64,000 nucleotides of DNA from Amoebidium appalachense (lineage: Eukaryota > Ichthyosporea), in NCBI GenBank assembly GCA_963693365.1, contig CAVNZM010000002.1, positions 11,594,001-11,658,000 of the forward strand, written 5' to 3'. Below, in pieces: positions 1-11,594 of the stretch (within the stretch, counting starts at the first letter, position 1; each line of letters opens with the position of its first letter). The translations under genes were made by a program, and so were the position numbers. The notes below the pieces were generated by a model. It worked only from the letters and a program-made list of their open reading frames with translations, searched no databases and was not told the DNA's origin.

Positions 1-1775
1 CGATGGTTCTCTTCTGTAGTTCCTTTCTTGTGTTTACTGACATGTCTTTTTCCCTGTGTGTAGGCACTCAGGCAGCAGCATCCGGCTCAGCACCACCAAC
101 CCCTCCATCCCCCTCCAGCCCGCAATGACCAGCGCCCGCCGGCCCCTGACTCAACGGCCCCCCCATTCACCACATGTGCCTGCTTCCACAACCACACCAC
201 CTGCACCACTCTCGGCTGCTAAAAAGTCATTGTAACATCACATCTCCTCCCCTTTCTCTTCCCCCACCACACGCACACACACACACACCCTCTCCCTTTC
301 CCCTCCTCCCCTCCACCCACCCACCCGGAAAAACCAGTGCACACCGACATACCTTTGCCTCACTACACACGCACACACACGTACCCACCCACCACAAATA
401 TTTACACATAGGCACGCACAGACACACGATCACTAGCACACCCTTTCGCACATAAGCACGTGCACACGCATAAGCACACACCCACATGCACACACACCAC
501 ACACTCACACATGCGCGCACACACACGCATTCACACACACACACATACACACACACTCACACATGATAGAGAGTGGAAAGTGTGGACAAACATGATAATT
601 GAAGTATCCAGATTGGGTTTCGTGCATGAGGACAAAGTGTATATGCTGAAATGGAGCCTTGCATAACTTTTTTCCCTTAAAAGTGGAGTTCGCCTAAGCC
701 GCCTGTTCACATCGTTCTGTAATCTATGCCTCTCCCTTTCCTCAATCAAAATATATCTTGAAAAATAGCAACTGTTGCTCGTTGTGGGCTAACAACAGTG
801 TTAAAGGGACTGCGATTGTCTGGTTTGTGGCCTGTGAGGGCGGGGCGGGCGGGGCGGGGCGGGCGGGCGTTTAGTTGGTCGGGGAAAGGGGGTGGGGGGA
901 GCTTGCTCCTCTCCAGGTTTTGACTGGTTGGAATTGTGTCTGCAGACGCGACAAATCACGCAGTGAGAAGCCCATCTATGTGCCAAGGCATAGGCGCAAC
1001 CAGGTATGCACAGCCAGTGTGTGTGTGCCTGTCTCTGTGTGTATTTGTCATGAGTCCGTGGGTGTGAGCACCTGCTTGTGCGTGTTTGTGTGTGCATGTT
1101 TGTCAGTGTTTACGGGCGTGTTGTTGTGTCCGTCGGGGTGGGGATGTTTGTGTGCTTTGGGGGGAGGGGGGGGGGGGAGGGGGTCCGGGGAAGAGATGGT
1201 GAAAAATGTGGGGATGCCCGGCCACACTGGCCTTGTTGCCTTGAAGGTTTATGTGTAGTGTGTGGTGTGTTCGATGTGCGTGTCGGTGAGTTGACGAGAC
1301 GATCCGGGGAGTATGCGTGGAGGGTAGGGGGTGAAATAGGGGTATGTGTATTCCGTTTCTCTACACATGAAGTGTGAAAGCGTAGGCATGTTTATGTTTG
1401 TGTGTGTGTGCCATATCTTTTTCGTCACGGAGATTTTTTTGATAGCAATTATGGAGAGTGCTACGTGGGCATATGTTTGGGGACAGATGTGGGTGACAAC
1501 TCCCTTGCATGCTTGATTTGCATCTCATCCTGGCCCAAGCAATGAATACCTCCCCCCCCCCTCCCCCCTTTTTTTCCTCCTTCCTCGCAATCACCTTGTA
1601 TCCCCGTCCTTCTCTGTTCCATCGTGCCTTTTTAAGGAAGTGGCATCTGCCTCGACGTTTTTTTTCCTGTTCTTCGACTTACTGTTGAATGATATCTTCT
1701 ACCGATTGAGAATGGAAGGCTTTGTGGTGGGGCAAGAGAAGAGGGGAAGTGTGGGTGGGTGGGTGGGTGGGTGGG

Positions 1776-1812
<37 letters not shown>

Positions 1813-2043
1813 GAAGGGACGGGAGGAGGGGATGGGTGAGGAGGGAGTAGGAGGGAAGGGGTGAGGGTGAGGGGGGGGGGGGGGGGTGAGGGGGGGCTGG
1901 TGGAGAGTGGGATGCGCTTACATTTTGCCGCCTTTTTAGCCTGGGAGGCTGATTTGTTGGTTGGTAGGCGGAGGGGGGGACAGACTCTACGGCAGAGGAT
2001 GAACGTGAAGGCCGCAGTGCCAACGGTAGGGTGACGGGGAGGA

Positions 2044-2080
<37 letters not shown>

Positions 2081-2482
2081 TCTATGCGGGGATGGTTGGT
2101 GGTGGTGTGTGGGGTTGCTCGTGTGTGTGTGAGAGGGGATGAGTGGGGGGGGGGGGGGGGGGGGGGGGGTGAGTGTTGGTGTATGGGTGTATGGGGCATG
2201 TTGATATGCTTGTAAGCGTGTGCCTGCACTCCCCCCGCCCGCTCCCATCCCCCCCCCCACCAGCCCACACAAAAAAAAAACAAAAAAAACATTTAAGGAT
2301 ATACCAGCACACTCAATTCACACCAACGTGAGGTGTAAAGTATGACATGAAAGTCAAAGTCCACAGAAGCATACTGAGGTTGGGATGGCAGGGAGTCATG
2401 TAACGGAATAGCGCATGTGTGGAAGTGCCAGTGTAGGTTGTGTGTGTGTGGAGTGGAAGTGTTTTTTTTTTGTTTTTGTTTT

Positions 2483-2521
<39 letters not shown>

Positions 2522-2623
2522 AGGACCTTGCATATCTGGGCCATGACGATTGTAATTTGCTACTATCATTCTTCGCGCCCCCCCCCCCCCCCCCCCCCTG
2601 CCCACCACACTCGCACACACACA

Positions 2624-2689
<66 letters not shown>

Positions 2690-3114
2690 TATGTGCGCTG
2701 CAGATGCCATGTGCCCATGCAAACACACACATCCATGCACGTGCACGCGCATACACATGCACGTGTCCGAGTGCACAGGTGCAGAGGAGAGAACGTGAGA
2801 AAAAAGGAGAACGGTGAGAAAAAAAGACAAATGCATCCGGGATAAAAATGAAAGAAGGATGCCATGCCACCTAACCATGGTTTTTTTATCCCCACAGAAA
2901 GCGGTGGTGGTGAAGACGACACGTCACCCACAGGGGATGACTTGGGCTCATCCAGCGAAACAACCGGGGGGGAGACCGGGAAACCGGACCGCCGGGCCCT
3001 TATTCTTAGTTTTATTAATAATGCAGGAAAGGACGATGTGATAGTTTATGAACAGGTATCAGCCCCTCCCCCCTCCCCCCCCCCCCCCCTTCCCTCTCTC
3101 CCCTGAAGTGCCCG

Positions 3115-3148
<34 letters not shown>

Positions 3149-3693
3149 GACAGACACACACACCCACACAGCGAGAAGAGAAAGAGAAAGAGAGAGAGGG
3201 AGGGAGGGAGGGAGGGGGAGAGAGAGAGAGGCGCACACGCGCACACATAGAGAGATAGACACACAGAGAGACGCACATGCTCGCGGTGTGCGCACGCTCT
3301 CGCACTCGCACACACAAACGCGCGCGCTCCTACCCCCCCCCCCCCCCCCCCCCCCTCCCTGGCCCCTCCCCCCAACCCCCTCTTTCCCCCGGCCTTCCCC
3401 CCTCCCCCCCCCCCCCCCCCTCTCCCCCTCTCCCCACACACCCCACCCCTGCACCCCATCCCTTCTCATCTCCCTCTAGACTCCTGTTCCCTCTCCTGAT
3501 TCCCTTCCTTCTCCCTGCCTCCTTCCTAGCCTCCACCCTTTCGCTTTAGTGGTTGTCCCCAAAGGGGGGAGGGGGGGTTGCTTGAGGAATCCTTGCGTGA
3601 GACAAAGACGTTTCATCCCGAGCGTATGCATGTGCACATCCTTTTTGTGGAGGCGGGGGTAGCCACGCGTACCACCAGTTGTTCGTACAGGAT

Positions 3694-3750
<57 letters not shown>

Positions 3751-4114
3751 CACACAACACGCGCATGTGCACACACAGGGCCACATGCATACACACACAC
3801 ACATGGGCACGCTCACACACGTACGCACAGATGCATACAGTGATATGGTTGACCCCTTGTCTTCTGGAAGTGTGCCAACTGTGTTTGGCTTTACACGGCG
3901 GTGTGACCAGATATGCATGAGTTTCGTGTTGTGTGACGGTCTGTGTTTATGCTCGTCGGGGAGGGAGGGAGGGGGGAGGGGGGAGGGGGGGGGGGGGGGG
4001 GGGGGGGTCACGTTCGTTTGGTTGCAATGTGTTCTGGGATGCCCGAACCAATGCTGTGGCATCGACATTTGCCTTTTGGTGCGGGGACACGGGACACCGT
4101 GTATGTGTGTATGT

Positions 4115-4179
<65 letters not shown>

Positions 4180-4657
4180 CGCATGGTGTGTGTTACTCTT
4201 TTTGTCTCTGACTGCATGCCCTCTTCCTTGCAGTCGAAGGCCGACACGAAGGCACGCCATTCCGACGTCGGTATGCATTTCCCAGTTCTATGTATTTCTG
4301 GCCTCTGTTAATCCACTTGCATTGTTTCATGTGTGATTTGATGTTCGCACATCTTTAAGAGCTATCTCCATCAGTGGGGGTACCCTGCCTGGAATTAACC
4401 CTTATTGTGGAGAATGGTCATATGGGTACTCATTTTGTAAGAAGCGAGTATGGTGTGTGGGTTGATTGGCCAGGGGTGCATAGAGAAACGGGAATGTGAG
4501 AGGCAGGAGTGCTGGGAGAGAACACGTGTATGTGCTCCGCTCCGCCATTGAAGTCTGTGTGTGGTTTTGGGGGTGCTTTTGGGATATTACGATTCGGGGT
4601 GTGGAAGGGCACTGAGGGAGAGGTGCAGGGAAATGGTTTTTTTTTTTTTTTTTTGTG

Positions 4658-4696
<39 letters not shown>

Positions 4697-4771
4697 GCTG
4701 AGGACGGAGATGGTGGTAGGGGAGACGGAGGTGAGAAAGGGATTTTTTTATTTTTTTTTTGTTTAAAGGGG

Positions 4772-4838
<67 letters not shown>

Positions 4839-5090
4839 GGGGGGAGGGGGGGAGGGGGGGGGGGAGGGGGGGAGAAGAGAGGTATTGTACAGCCTAAGGA
4901 TGTTTTGGGGATCGGGATGTGAATGTGTGGCTTGTGGTTTGATGGTTGTAAGTTTAGATGTTGGTAGGGTGGTTTATGCTTATGTTGGTGGCCTGCAGAG
5001 GAATGGGAGCTACACCACGATCTGGACAGTGAGCCCGACTTGCCCCCAGGCCCCTCCCACGGCCACTCCGATTCAGAGGCCATGAGTATG

Positions 5091-5134
<44 letters not shown>

Positions 5135-5257
5135 TTCCCCGCTGCTGCCACCACCACAGCCGCTCCCGCCACCATCAACACACAGACATACACAGATGTA
5201 AACACGCAACACACGCATGCACACACACCCATTTTCCTGGGTACCCCAACTAAGCTA

Positions 5258-5328
<71 letters not shown>

Positions 5329-6387
5329 AGCCCCCAGGGACCGCCGCCTGCCCGCCCGCCTCTATGCTGCCCGCTGATACCTGTCTAGTTCTAACGTAAG
5401 CCAGGAGTGTAGTTGTGTTGTGGTTGTGATTTGTGTCTCTTGCCTAACTCATTGACTATAGGTCAGCTCATCGCGCAGAAAGTTACCATGCCATGAAACT
5501 TTAGTTTTTTGTCGTGTGGCTGGTTGTCTTTTCACTTGGAGTTGTGTTCGCTTGCTTACACCCCCACCCTTTTCACAGGTGGCGTGCATAGCATATCCGG
5601 GGGAGCGCACAGCAATGTCCTAGAGCTTTACGGGTTCGGTACGGACATCATGACGCAACACCTAAGATCTATCCTCGCCCCCTACGCGACAACGGTGGAA
5701 TTCCGTTGGGTGGATGACACGCATGCCCTTGCCATCTTCAAATCGGCAGATATTGGTAAGTGCATGAGGATAATGTGTGTTGTAGATGTGTGCGCTCTGC
5801 CATGTCATCTGGTCCCATGGTGTAGTGGTTATCACGTCTGCTTTACACGCAGTAGGTCGCCGGTTCGATCCCGGCTGGGGCCAGGCAATTTTTTTTTCCC
5901 CCCTCCCCCCCAATACACCGGCCTCGCCATGTGTGGCCGGCTGTCTTTCTTTTTCTGTTCTGATTTGTGATTACACTGTCCCTTTTCTCACGGGGGCGTA
6001 TGCTTCTTCCTCACTTGGCAGAAACACCATTTCTATTGCTCTCAGTGATTATGCATCCTTTGTGTGCAGTGTATCTATCTGCTGAAGTTTGGCCAAATCC
6101 GGCCTGTACTAGGTCTCATTTGCCTTACGTTACTCCTGACTGGCAGGAGAAATGTTGCTTTGTGCATGACTTATTGCCTGTTGCTCTGAATCTAACCGCC
6201 TGCAACGATATGGGGCCAAGTTTTGCCCCCCCCCCCCCCCCCCCCCCCCCTCCCCCCCCCGGAGGGCTCTGCTTATGACGCATACTGTGCGCATGGCTGA
6301 TGTTGCATACTTGAATGTTTGCCTTTGCATGTGTCCTGCACCATGCTTCTCATCGTGTATGCGTGCTTCGTACCGTGCTCCGCATTC

Positions 6388-6427
<40 letters not shown>

Positions 6428-7481
6428 CTCTTAACACACAAATTAACACACTCACACACACAGATACACACACAAAAAGCACATTCTACACACAGATGCG
6501 GTCTTTCTCATGCCGTTCCTTACATCCTTTCACACACACTCACTGTTTTGACCACCCGCCAGCTCACCAGGTGCACCTGGACCAAGCCCGTCTCCCCTTA
6601 AGAACACGCCTGTTCAAGGATGCAGGCCCGGCTGCCCAACGCAAGCTCGGTATGGAATTATAAGATATCGGCCAACAGAAACAAAGCGTTAAATAATATG
6701 TTTAGACAAGGAGTAAGGGCTTCTGGTGCTTGAATCAAATATGTGCATGTGTGTTTAAGTGTAGTTGATGAAAGAGTTAGGGTCGTACCTGCTGGCAGTC
6801 ATTTATGTGATTTGTGACGTGGGTGGTTGTGTGTATGGGTGAAATTGGATCTCTGTGTGTGTGCACTTTGAGGTATGTTTGTGTGTGTACGTTGATGTGT
6901 GTATGCATGAACATGGAATTGTTTGTATGAAGGTAGCTAAGTGGCTGTGTGTGGGTTGCTGTGTGTGTGTGCGCAGGTAATGAGGTTGTGTGAAGGTAGT
7001 TATGTATATCAATGTTCGTCCGTATGTGGCTGTGTGTGTAGATGGCTGTGTCCCTGTTTGTGGATGGCTATTTCCCGCACGTTGAGGCAGGGATAAGACT
7101 ACCAGGCCCAATGACACCAACCTGTCCAGACCAGCCACCCCCTTACACATATTTACTGTTGCAGCAACACTCTCCCTTCCATTTCCCCTTTGATTCCTTG
7201 TTTATCCCGACATTCCCATTTTCTTCTCTTTCTTTCTTTCTTACTTTCTTTTTTTTTTGTCTACACAGAACGCTACAGTAAGGGAGCAGGGGCAGCCTCA
7301 GCAGACCGCAAGGAGCGGCCTGTGACCACGGCAGCAGTTGCCAGCCGGCTGGTTGGAGGTGCACTTGGGATCACGGTCAGGAGGACACAGGAGCAGATAG
7401 CTGCAGACAGGGAGAAGATGCAGAAGGAGAGAGGTGTGTGTGTGGGTGGGTGTGGGGAGAGGGGAGGATGTGTGTGTGTGT

Positions 7482-7519
<38 letters not shown>

Positions 7520-7831
7520 GAGGGTGGGGTAGGTGGGTGGCGCATATGGTGGGGAGGTGGGTGGGCGGGTGAAGAGGGGAGGGGGGGGGGGGGGGGGGGG
7601 AGGGGGGGGGGGGGGGGGTCGTGTGTGACCTTTTTTATTCTTATTTTTCCCGCCAGGGGGGGAGGAAGGGGGGGGGGGGGGGGGGGGAGGGGGAGGAGGA
7701 GTGGCGTTGTCAAAGGCACATATGGTGGCTAAATGTGGGGTTGGGCCGTGTGTGCAGAGAAACGAGATGCCACAAGACAGCAGGCAGCACAGCAACAGCA
7801 CGAGGTGGACTCGGCATTTGACCTGGGATAG
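1..7831 (+). CDS. R3HCC1/R3HCC1L-like protein, 3' part (5' end outside window)
   Basis: Exons read as 64-225, 946-1003, 1984-2025, 2898-3055, 4234-4270, 4999-5085, about 5338-5382, 5579-5755, 6563-6649, 7269-7433 and 7758-7831 (stop TAG 7829-7831). From 4234 on, the intron phases agree with one another. The exon at 5579 encodes an RRM-like fold with VLELYGFG and FRWVDDTHALAIF, which matches the C-terminal domain I know from the vertebrate R3HCC1/R3HCC1L family. The exon at 7269 encodes RPVTTAAVASRLVGGALGI, also typical of that C-terminus. The exon at 946 encodes KPIYVPRHRR, like the family's Tyr-Val-Pro-Arg motif, which I recall as resembling exon-junction-complex-binding peptides. Exons 1984 and 2898 are acidic and polar. 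The N-terminal R3H domain would lie upstream of the window. The donor of exon 946 and both ends of exon 5338 are uncertain because the obvious sites do not keep phase. Cellular role is not shown by the sequence. Confidence 0.8.
5811..5883 (+). tRNA. tRNA-Val (anticodon UAC) inside an intron
   Basis: A 73-nt cloverleaf can be folded by eye. The acceptor stem pairs GGTCCCA with TGGGGCC (one G-T pair), followed by discriminator A. The D arm carries AGTGGTTA. The anticodon loop is TTTACAC, giving anticodon TAC. The T arm is GCCGG-TTCGATC-CCGGC. A-box and B-box promoter sequences are both present and a T10 run follows at 5889-5898 as a Pol III terminator. Positions 27 and 43 form a T-T mismatch at the top of the anticodon stem. 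No intron is needed and CCA is not encoded. The gene lies in the R3HCC1-like intron 5756-6562, same strand. Confidence 0.93.
5889..5898 (+). terminator. Pol III terminator of tRNA-Val
   Basis: Ten T residues begin five bases after the tRNA discriminator base, the usual Pol III stop signal on the sense strand. Confidence 0.75.
6265..6389 (+). repeat. Poly-C-bounded interspersed repeat (R3HCC1-like intron)
   Basis: Member in the plus orientation: GGGCTCTGCTTATGACGCAT, CATGTGTCCTGCACCATGCT, GTGCTTCGTACCGTGCTCC, GCATTCAA into poly-C (6390-6424). A second poly-C run (6227-6260) lies just upstream. Confidence 0.8.
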
Positions 7832-8513
7832 AATGGGGTTAAACCCCACCTGTAAAAGGGTTAAATTGCATGGGCTGCACGGTGAAATTTCAGCAACGCG
7901 GGGGTCCGGTTAGGCTAAGCGAAGATTAAGCCTTTATTCATTTTGTTCAAGAGCAAAGGAAATTGAGTGCTTGGCTTTGCCAGAATAACTGGATCTGGTA
8001 CTTTTGATGTAGATTAGTTTTTCTCCATTAAGAAAGATACGTGAAAAGCTGAAAGATTCATGTAGGCACCTTATTGTGCAGTTGTTTTTTGTATGCGCTG
8101 TTGTTGCGTGCAAGACGTTTTCTATGCCTCCGGGTGTGCACGTGTGAGCTCGTGTGAGCTACCACCCACCCATATCCACGTTTTTCATTGGACGAAAGTC
8201 ATCAACTAGAATTACGGTAAAATCCATGAAGAAATAAATTTGAGAATGTGCGGGTGGGTCAGAAAGAACCCCCATAATGAATACGTCTTGCACCTTTAAA
8301 CGAAACCCTCCCCCCCCCCTCTCCCCCCTCCCCCGCACCTCAAAGCACCCCTTCTCCCTCGTGTTCTTGCCTTATCTGTAGAACCCCTTCCCCCCTTCCC
8401 CCCCCCTTCCCCCACCCACCCACCCACCCACCCAACCCAACCCAACCCCCCCCCCCCCCCCCTCCCCGGGCCCACCTCCCCCTACAAAGCACCCCCATCT
8501 TTTTTCTGCATCA

Positions 8514-8546
<33 letters not shown>

Positions 8547-8778
8547 CACATACACACACCAACACCACCGCCACCTCCACCCAACTACCCGAGAGCTCCC
8601 ACCATCTCTTTTTTTTTTTTTTTGCATGTACGCTGATTTATTGTTTTTGTTCCCTGTCAGAACTTTCAAACATGGGCAGTGCTGTAATAGATTGCCTAAA
8701 ATATGCTGCAAAACATTGTTTGTGCTTGTGCAACTTGCTTGCTCATGCTTTGCCAGATATCCGGGAGCTTGTGGGCTC

Positions 8779-8826
<48 letters not shown>

Positions 8827-9205
8827 ATTAGGCTCGTGGGAAGCTATCTATTGCCGATTAATGCCATAAACGTCCGGTACCCAGCCGTGTTGAGCATTTT
8901 TGTTTTATTCTTTTGAGTATACACATCTGCACACTGTTATGAAACTATTTTTTCCCGAACATTTACACTGTGGTCTATTATACATACGTATCAACCTCAA
9001 GCCTTCCTAATAATTATGAATACACTTGAATTTGAAATACTTTGATGTTACACTAACATGATATCGATGCTTGGGTGTTCATCGTAGACAAAAATAAGAG
9101 GAGAAAGGTCCTAGCTAAATGCCAAAAATATCAAGAGGTGTATTTTGCGCATCGTAACTCGCGGCACTATGAATAGTGTAAGATTACATTTTCATTGAGA
9201 TTGAA
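7832..9205. other. Intergenic, 3' flanks of two convergent genes (copy A)
   Basis: No gene seen. It holds the 3' flank of the R3HCC1-like gene, poly-C runs at 8309-8545, a poly-G run at 8780-8825, and AT-rich sequence up to the protease stop. It is repeated with indels at 17128-18378, and nothing in the comparison suggests a conserved reading frame. Confidence 0.6.
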
Positions 9206-10681
9206 CTAACACACAGAAGGTGTTGCCATCCACCCGCAGATCCTCGCAAAACGGCTCTGGGTGATGCGCACACCGGCGTTGTAGTCGGGCTCCCAATGCC
9301 AGTTCCAAAACAGAGGCCACTCAATCACCTGCTTCTTCACCTCCACATTATTCACGCCGTATATGCGCCTCAACCCGCTATCCGAGAAGAGAACATACAT
9401 TCCAGACCCGCTCGTCCCGGGGACAATATCGCAACGATGGCGCAGCTGGTTGGTGCGGGCGTCAACAATGGGGCAGTAGTGGTGCCACATTTGGCCCCAG
9501 GGTTTGTCTCCTGGATAGCCGTTGATGTTGAAGCCCCACCCGTTGGAAATCCCGTTGTGCCACCCGAACGACATATACCCAACGTTCGGTTCTTCGGTTA
9601 GCGTAATAAGTGCGAAATCCGACTCCCAATCCTTGTTCAGAGTCCACGCCGTAAGCGTTACCGCTCCAGCCCACCCGTACGTACGGCCGCCGGGAGGAAC
9701 ACCGTTTTCGTTGTTGAGTGAGGGGCGGAAGTTGAGGTTTGCGATCCAGTCGCCGCCTGGGCCGGAGTGCACGCAGTGGCCTGCTGTCAGCACGTGACGC
9801 GGGCCAATCAGTGTCCCCGTACAGTGGTTGCCCACCATCCCAACAGCACGGTAAGGGAAATTGTTGCTGTTGCCAACGCGTGTACGGTCGTCGGTGCCAA
9901 AAATGTAGCGCCTACTCTTTTGTCCTGCCGTGGGACCGTCCGCCCCTTTGGGAGAAGCACCAAATGAGTGCAGGTTGTCGAACTCGGACATACGTTTGAG
10001 CATTTCGTAGAGAAGGGAAATGGCCTCCTTGTTTTCTGGGTCTATCATGGAGCGGCGGACGGGTGCCATTCCCCCGTTAGGCCCCGGGTTGTTGACCGCA
10101 TCGAGCGCGGTTTGAAGGAGAAGGCCTTGGAGAGGAAGGTCGATCTCACGCGGGGTCGGGTTGGGGTTCTCTGGGCACGAACGGTGAGAGTCGAGCTCTT
10201 GATACACGCCCGTGAAGCTGGTTTTCTCCGGAAGTTCAACCGTCTTGATGAACCCCTTGTACTTGAGGGTGTTGAAGGGGTTCAGTTGCTGCCATTTTTC
10301 ATCGAAACCAAACCCGTCGTTGGGCTCCGGTGTGCTCTCCAGAGGGTCCACCTGATCGGTGGGGTTTCTGTCAGCCAGGAAGTTTTCCAAACGAGATGAC
10401 GTGGTTGGAGCGGTGGTTTGTTTAGTGGTGGTGGTCGTTGACACGGGTGGCACTACGATAGTAGGTGTGGGAGTAACTGGTGGTTTGTTGATGAGCGAAG
10501 AGATAACGTTGATGGGTGTGATGATCGTAGGGACGATGGTTATGCGGCGGGTGGTGGTGGTGGTCTTTTTGGTGGTGGTTGTCTTAGGGAGAGGGATCTT
10601 GACTATCGCCTTGGGTGCCACAGCGGCGTAGGCTGAACTGGCCAAAGCTAGAAGAAGGATTATTGATGTTTTCATTCTCAA
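9206..10681 (-). CDS. Secreted S1-type serine endopeptidase, copy A (491 aa)
   Basis: Intronless frame of 491 residues. Residues 1-20 form a signal peptide (MRMKTSIILLLALASSAYAA). Residues 33-95 are a Thr/Pro-rich linker likely to be O-glycosylated. A propeptide-like region of about 160 residues ends near an Arg-Arg pair at 257-258, a plausible activation site. The chymotrypsin-fold domain follows with His302 in TAGHC, Asp355 in DWESDFALIT and Ser424 in GTSGSG. The TAGHCVHSG and GTSGSG contexts resemble V8/glutamyl-endopeptidase-like and PRSS23-like S1 enzymes more than trypsin; substrate preference cannot be read off. The TATA box is about 80 bp upstream of the ATG. A near-identical paralogue is at 18379-19854. 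Both copies keep the triad, so both are probably active and secreted. Confidence 0.9.
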   Translation of the reverse strand: MRMKTSIILLLALASSAYAAVAPKAIVKIPLPKTTTTKKTTTTTRRITIVPTIITPINVISSLINKPPVTPTPTIVVPPVSTTTTTKQTTAPTTSSRLENFLADRNPTDQVDPLESTPEPNDGFGFDEKWQQLNPFNTLKYKGFIKTVELPEKTSFTGVYQELDSHRSCPENPNPTPREIDLPLQGLLLQTALDAVNNPGPNGGMAPVRRSMIDPENKEAISLLYEMLKRMSEFDNLHSFGASPKGADGPTAGQKSRRYIFGTDDRTRVGNSNNFPYRAVGMVGNHCTGTLIGPRHVLTAGHCVHSGPGGDWIANLNFRPSLNNENGVPPGGRTYGWAGAVTLTAWTLNKDWESDFALITLTEEPNVGYMSFGWHNGISNGWGFNINGYPGDKPWGQMWHHYCPIVDARTNQLRHRCDIVPGTSGSGMYVLFSDSGLRRIYGVNNVEVKKQVIEWPLFWNWHWEPDYNAGVRITQSRFARICGWMATPSVC

Positions 10682-10757
10682 GGTTTAGTTGTTGCTTTAG
10701 TTGCTTTGTTCTAACAAAACGCTTTCTGCGCTTGAAGAAAAGTGGTAAGATTTGCTG

Positions 10758-10765
10758 CTTATATA
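10758..10765 (-). promoter_or_regulatory. TATA box of protease copy A
   Basis: TATATAAG on the minus strand, 77-85 bp upstream of the ATG. An inverted CCAAT box lies further upstream at 10826-10830. Both elements are kept at matching positions in copy B. Confidence 0.65.
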
Positions 10766-11594
10766 TTCTCGAGGGTGATGTGGAATGTGGTGATCTTGTG
10801 ATGGAACGTACAGTTTACCATATCGCCAATCAAAAGGGCTTTTGGCGAGGCTCTTTTGGTCATCAGACGGTTTGTGGAATGCATTGCATTCCAGGAATAG
10901 TTTAGGAACGCCTTATCAATCTGACCCGCAGTGGGTCACGGTGAGACTGAGGATGAGATATCATAAGAAGATTATATCAGCAATGGAAATAGTTTTATAC
11001 CAGTTCTCTGTATATTTTGAAAAATCTGCATTGAGCAACAAAAGGAACGCTGCAGGTGTTCGTCCGAGTAAGTTCGAATCCTCTCCTTGGCACATGACGT
11101 CATGACATCCACCGCCTGTGAGGCTTTTTATCATCTCTTTTTATCACTGGAATGTGTGCGGCATCTTGTACGGCGGAATGAATTCGAATGCCTTCTGATA
11201 CTAGTCCATGTGTGCACATGTCAACGACCCCTTGCTACTTTTATTAAGTATAGGTTACATGATAGAGGCACTGATAATTAATATGGTGGTATGAGAGTTT
11301 TATCAGGTAAAAGCTAAGGGGCACCGAACGCATGTCTCATCACTCTGTGACTCTCTGTCGTATGGGATGCATCAACGTAGGCAACGTTGCCTTTCCCTCG
11401 GCTTTCTGGTGATCTACAGATGATCAAATGGGACGCGTGCTCGCATACGGGGATGGTTAGAACTTAGAAGACGGCAGGGCAACGCCGGGTGCGAAAAAGA
11501 CCTACTTCTTCAGTGTATACATAATCAACATGATGATATATAGCTGATACTTATGATGGTCATGATCATTAGTACCATATGTATGTATGTATGT

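Noticed and set aside
1752-4834. Poly-G tracts as telomere or G-quadruplex loci
   Set aside because: No telomeric hexamer array is present. Quadruplex folding is likely for any G-run but is not evidence of a function at a specific site.
9296-10399. Plus-strand open frames opposite the proteases
   Set aside because: They are shadows of the minus-strand protease frame, conserved between copies only because the protease is.
11066-11094. GTTCGAATCC as a tRNA B box (and the related GGACTCGAGTCCCC near 12676)
   Set aside because: No A box at the right distance and no cloverleaf can be folded.
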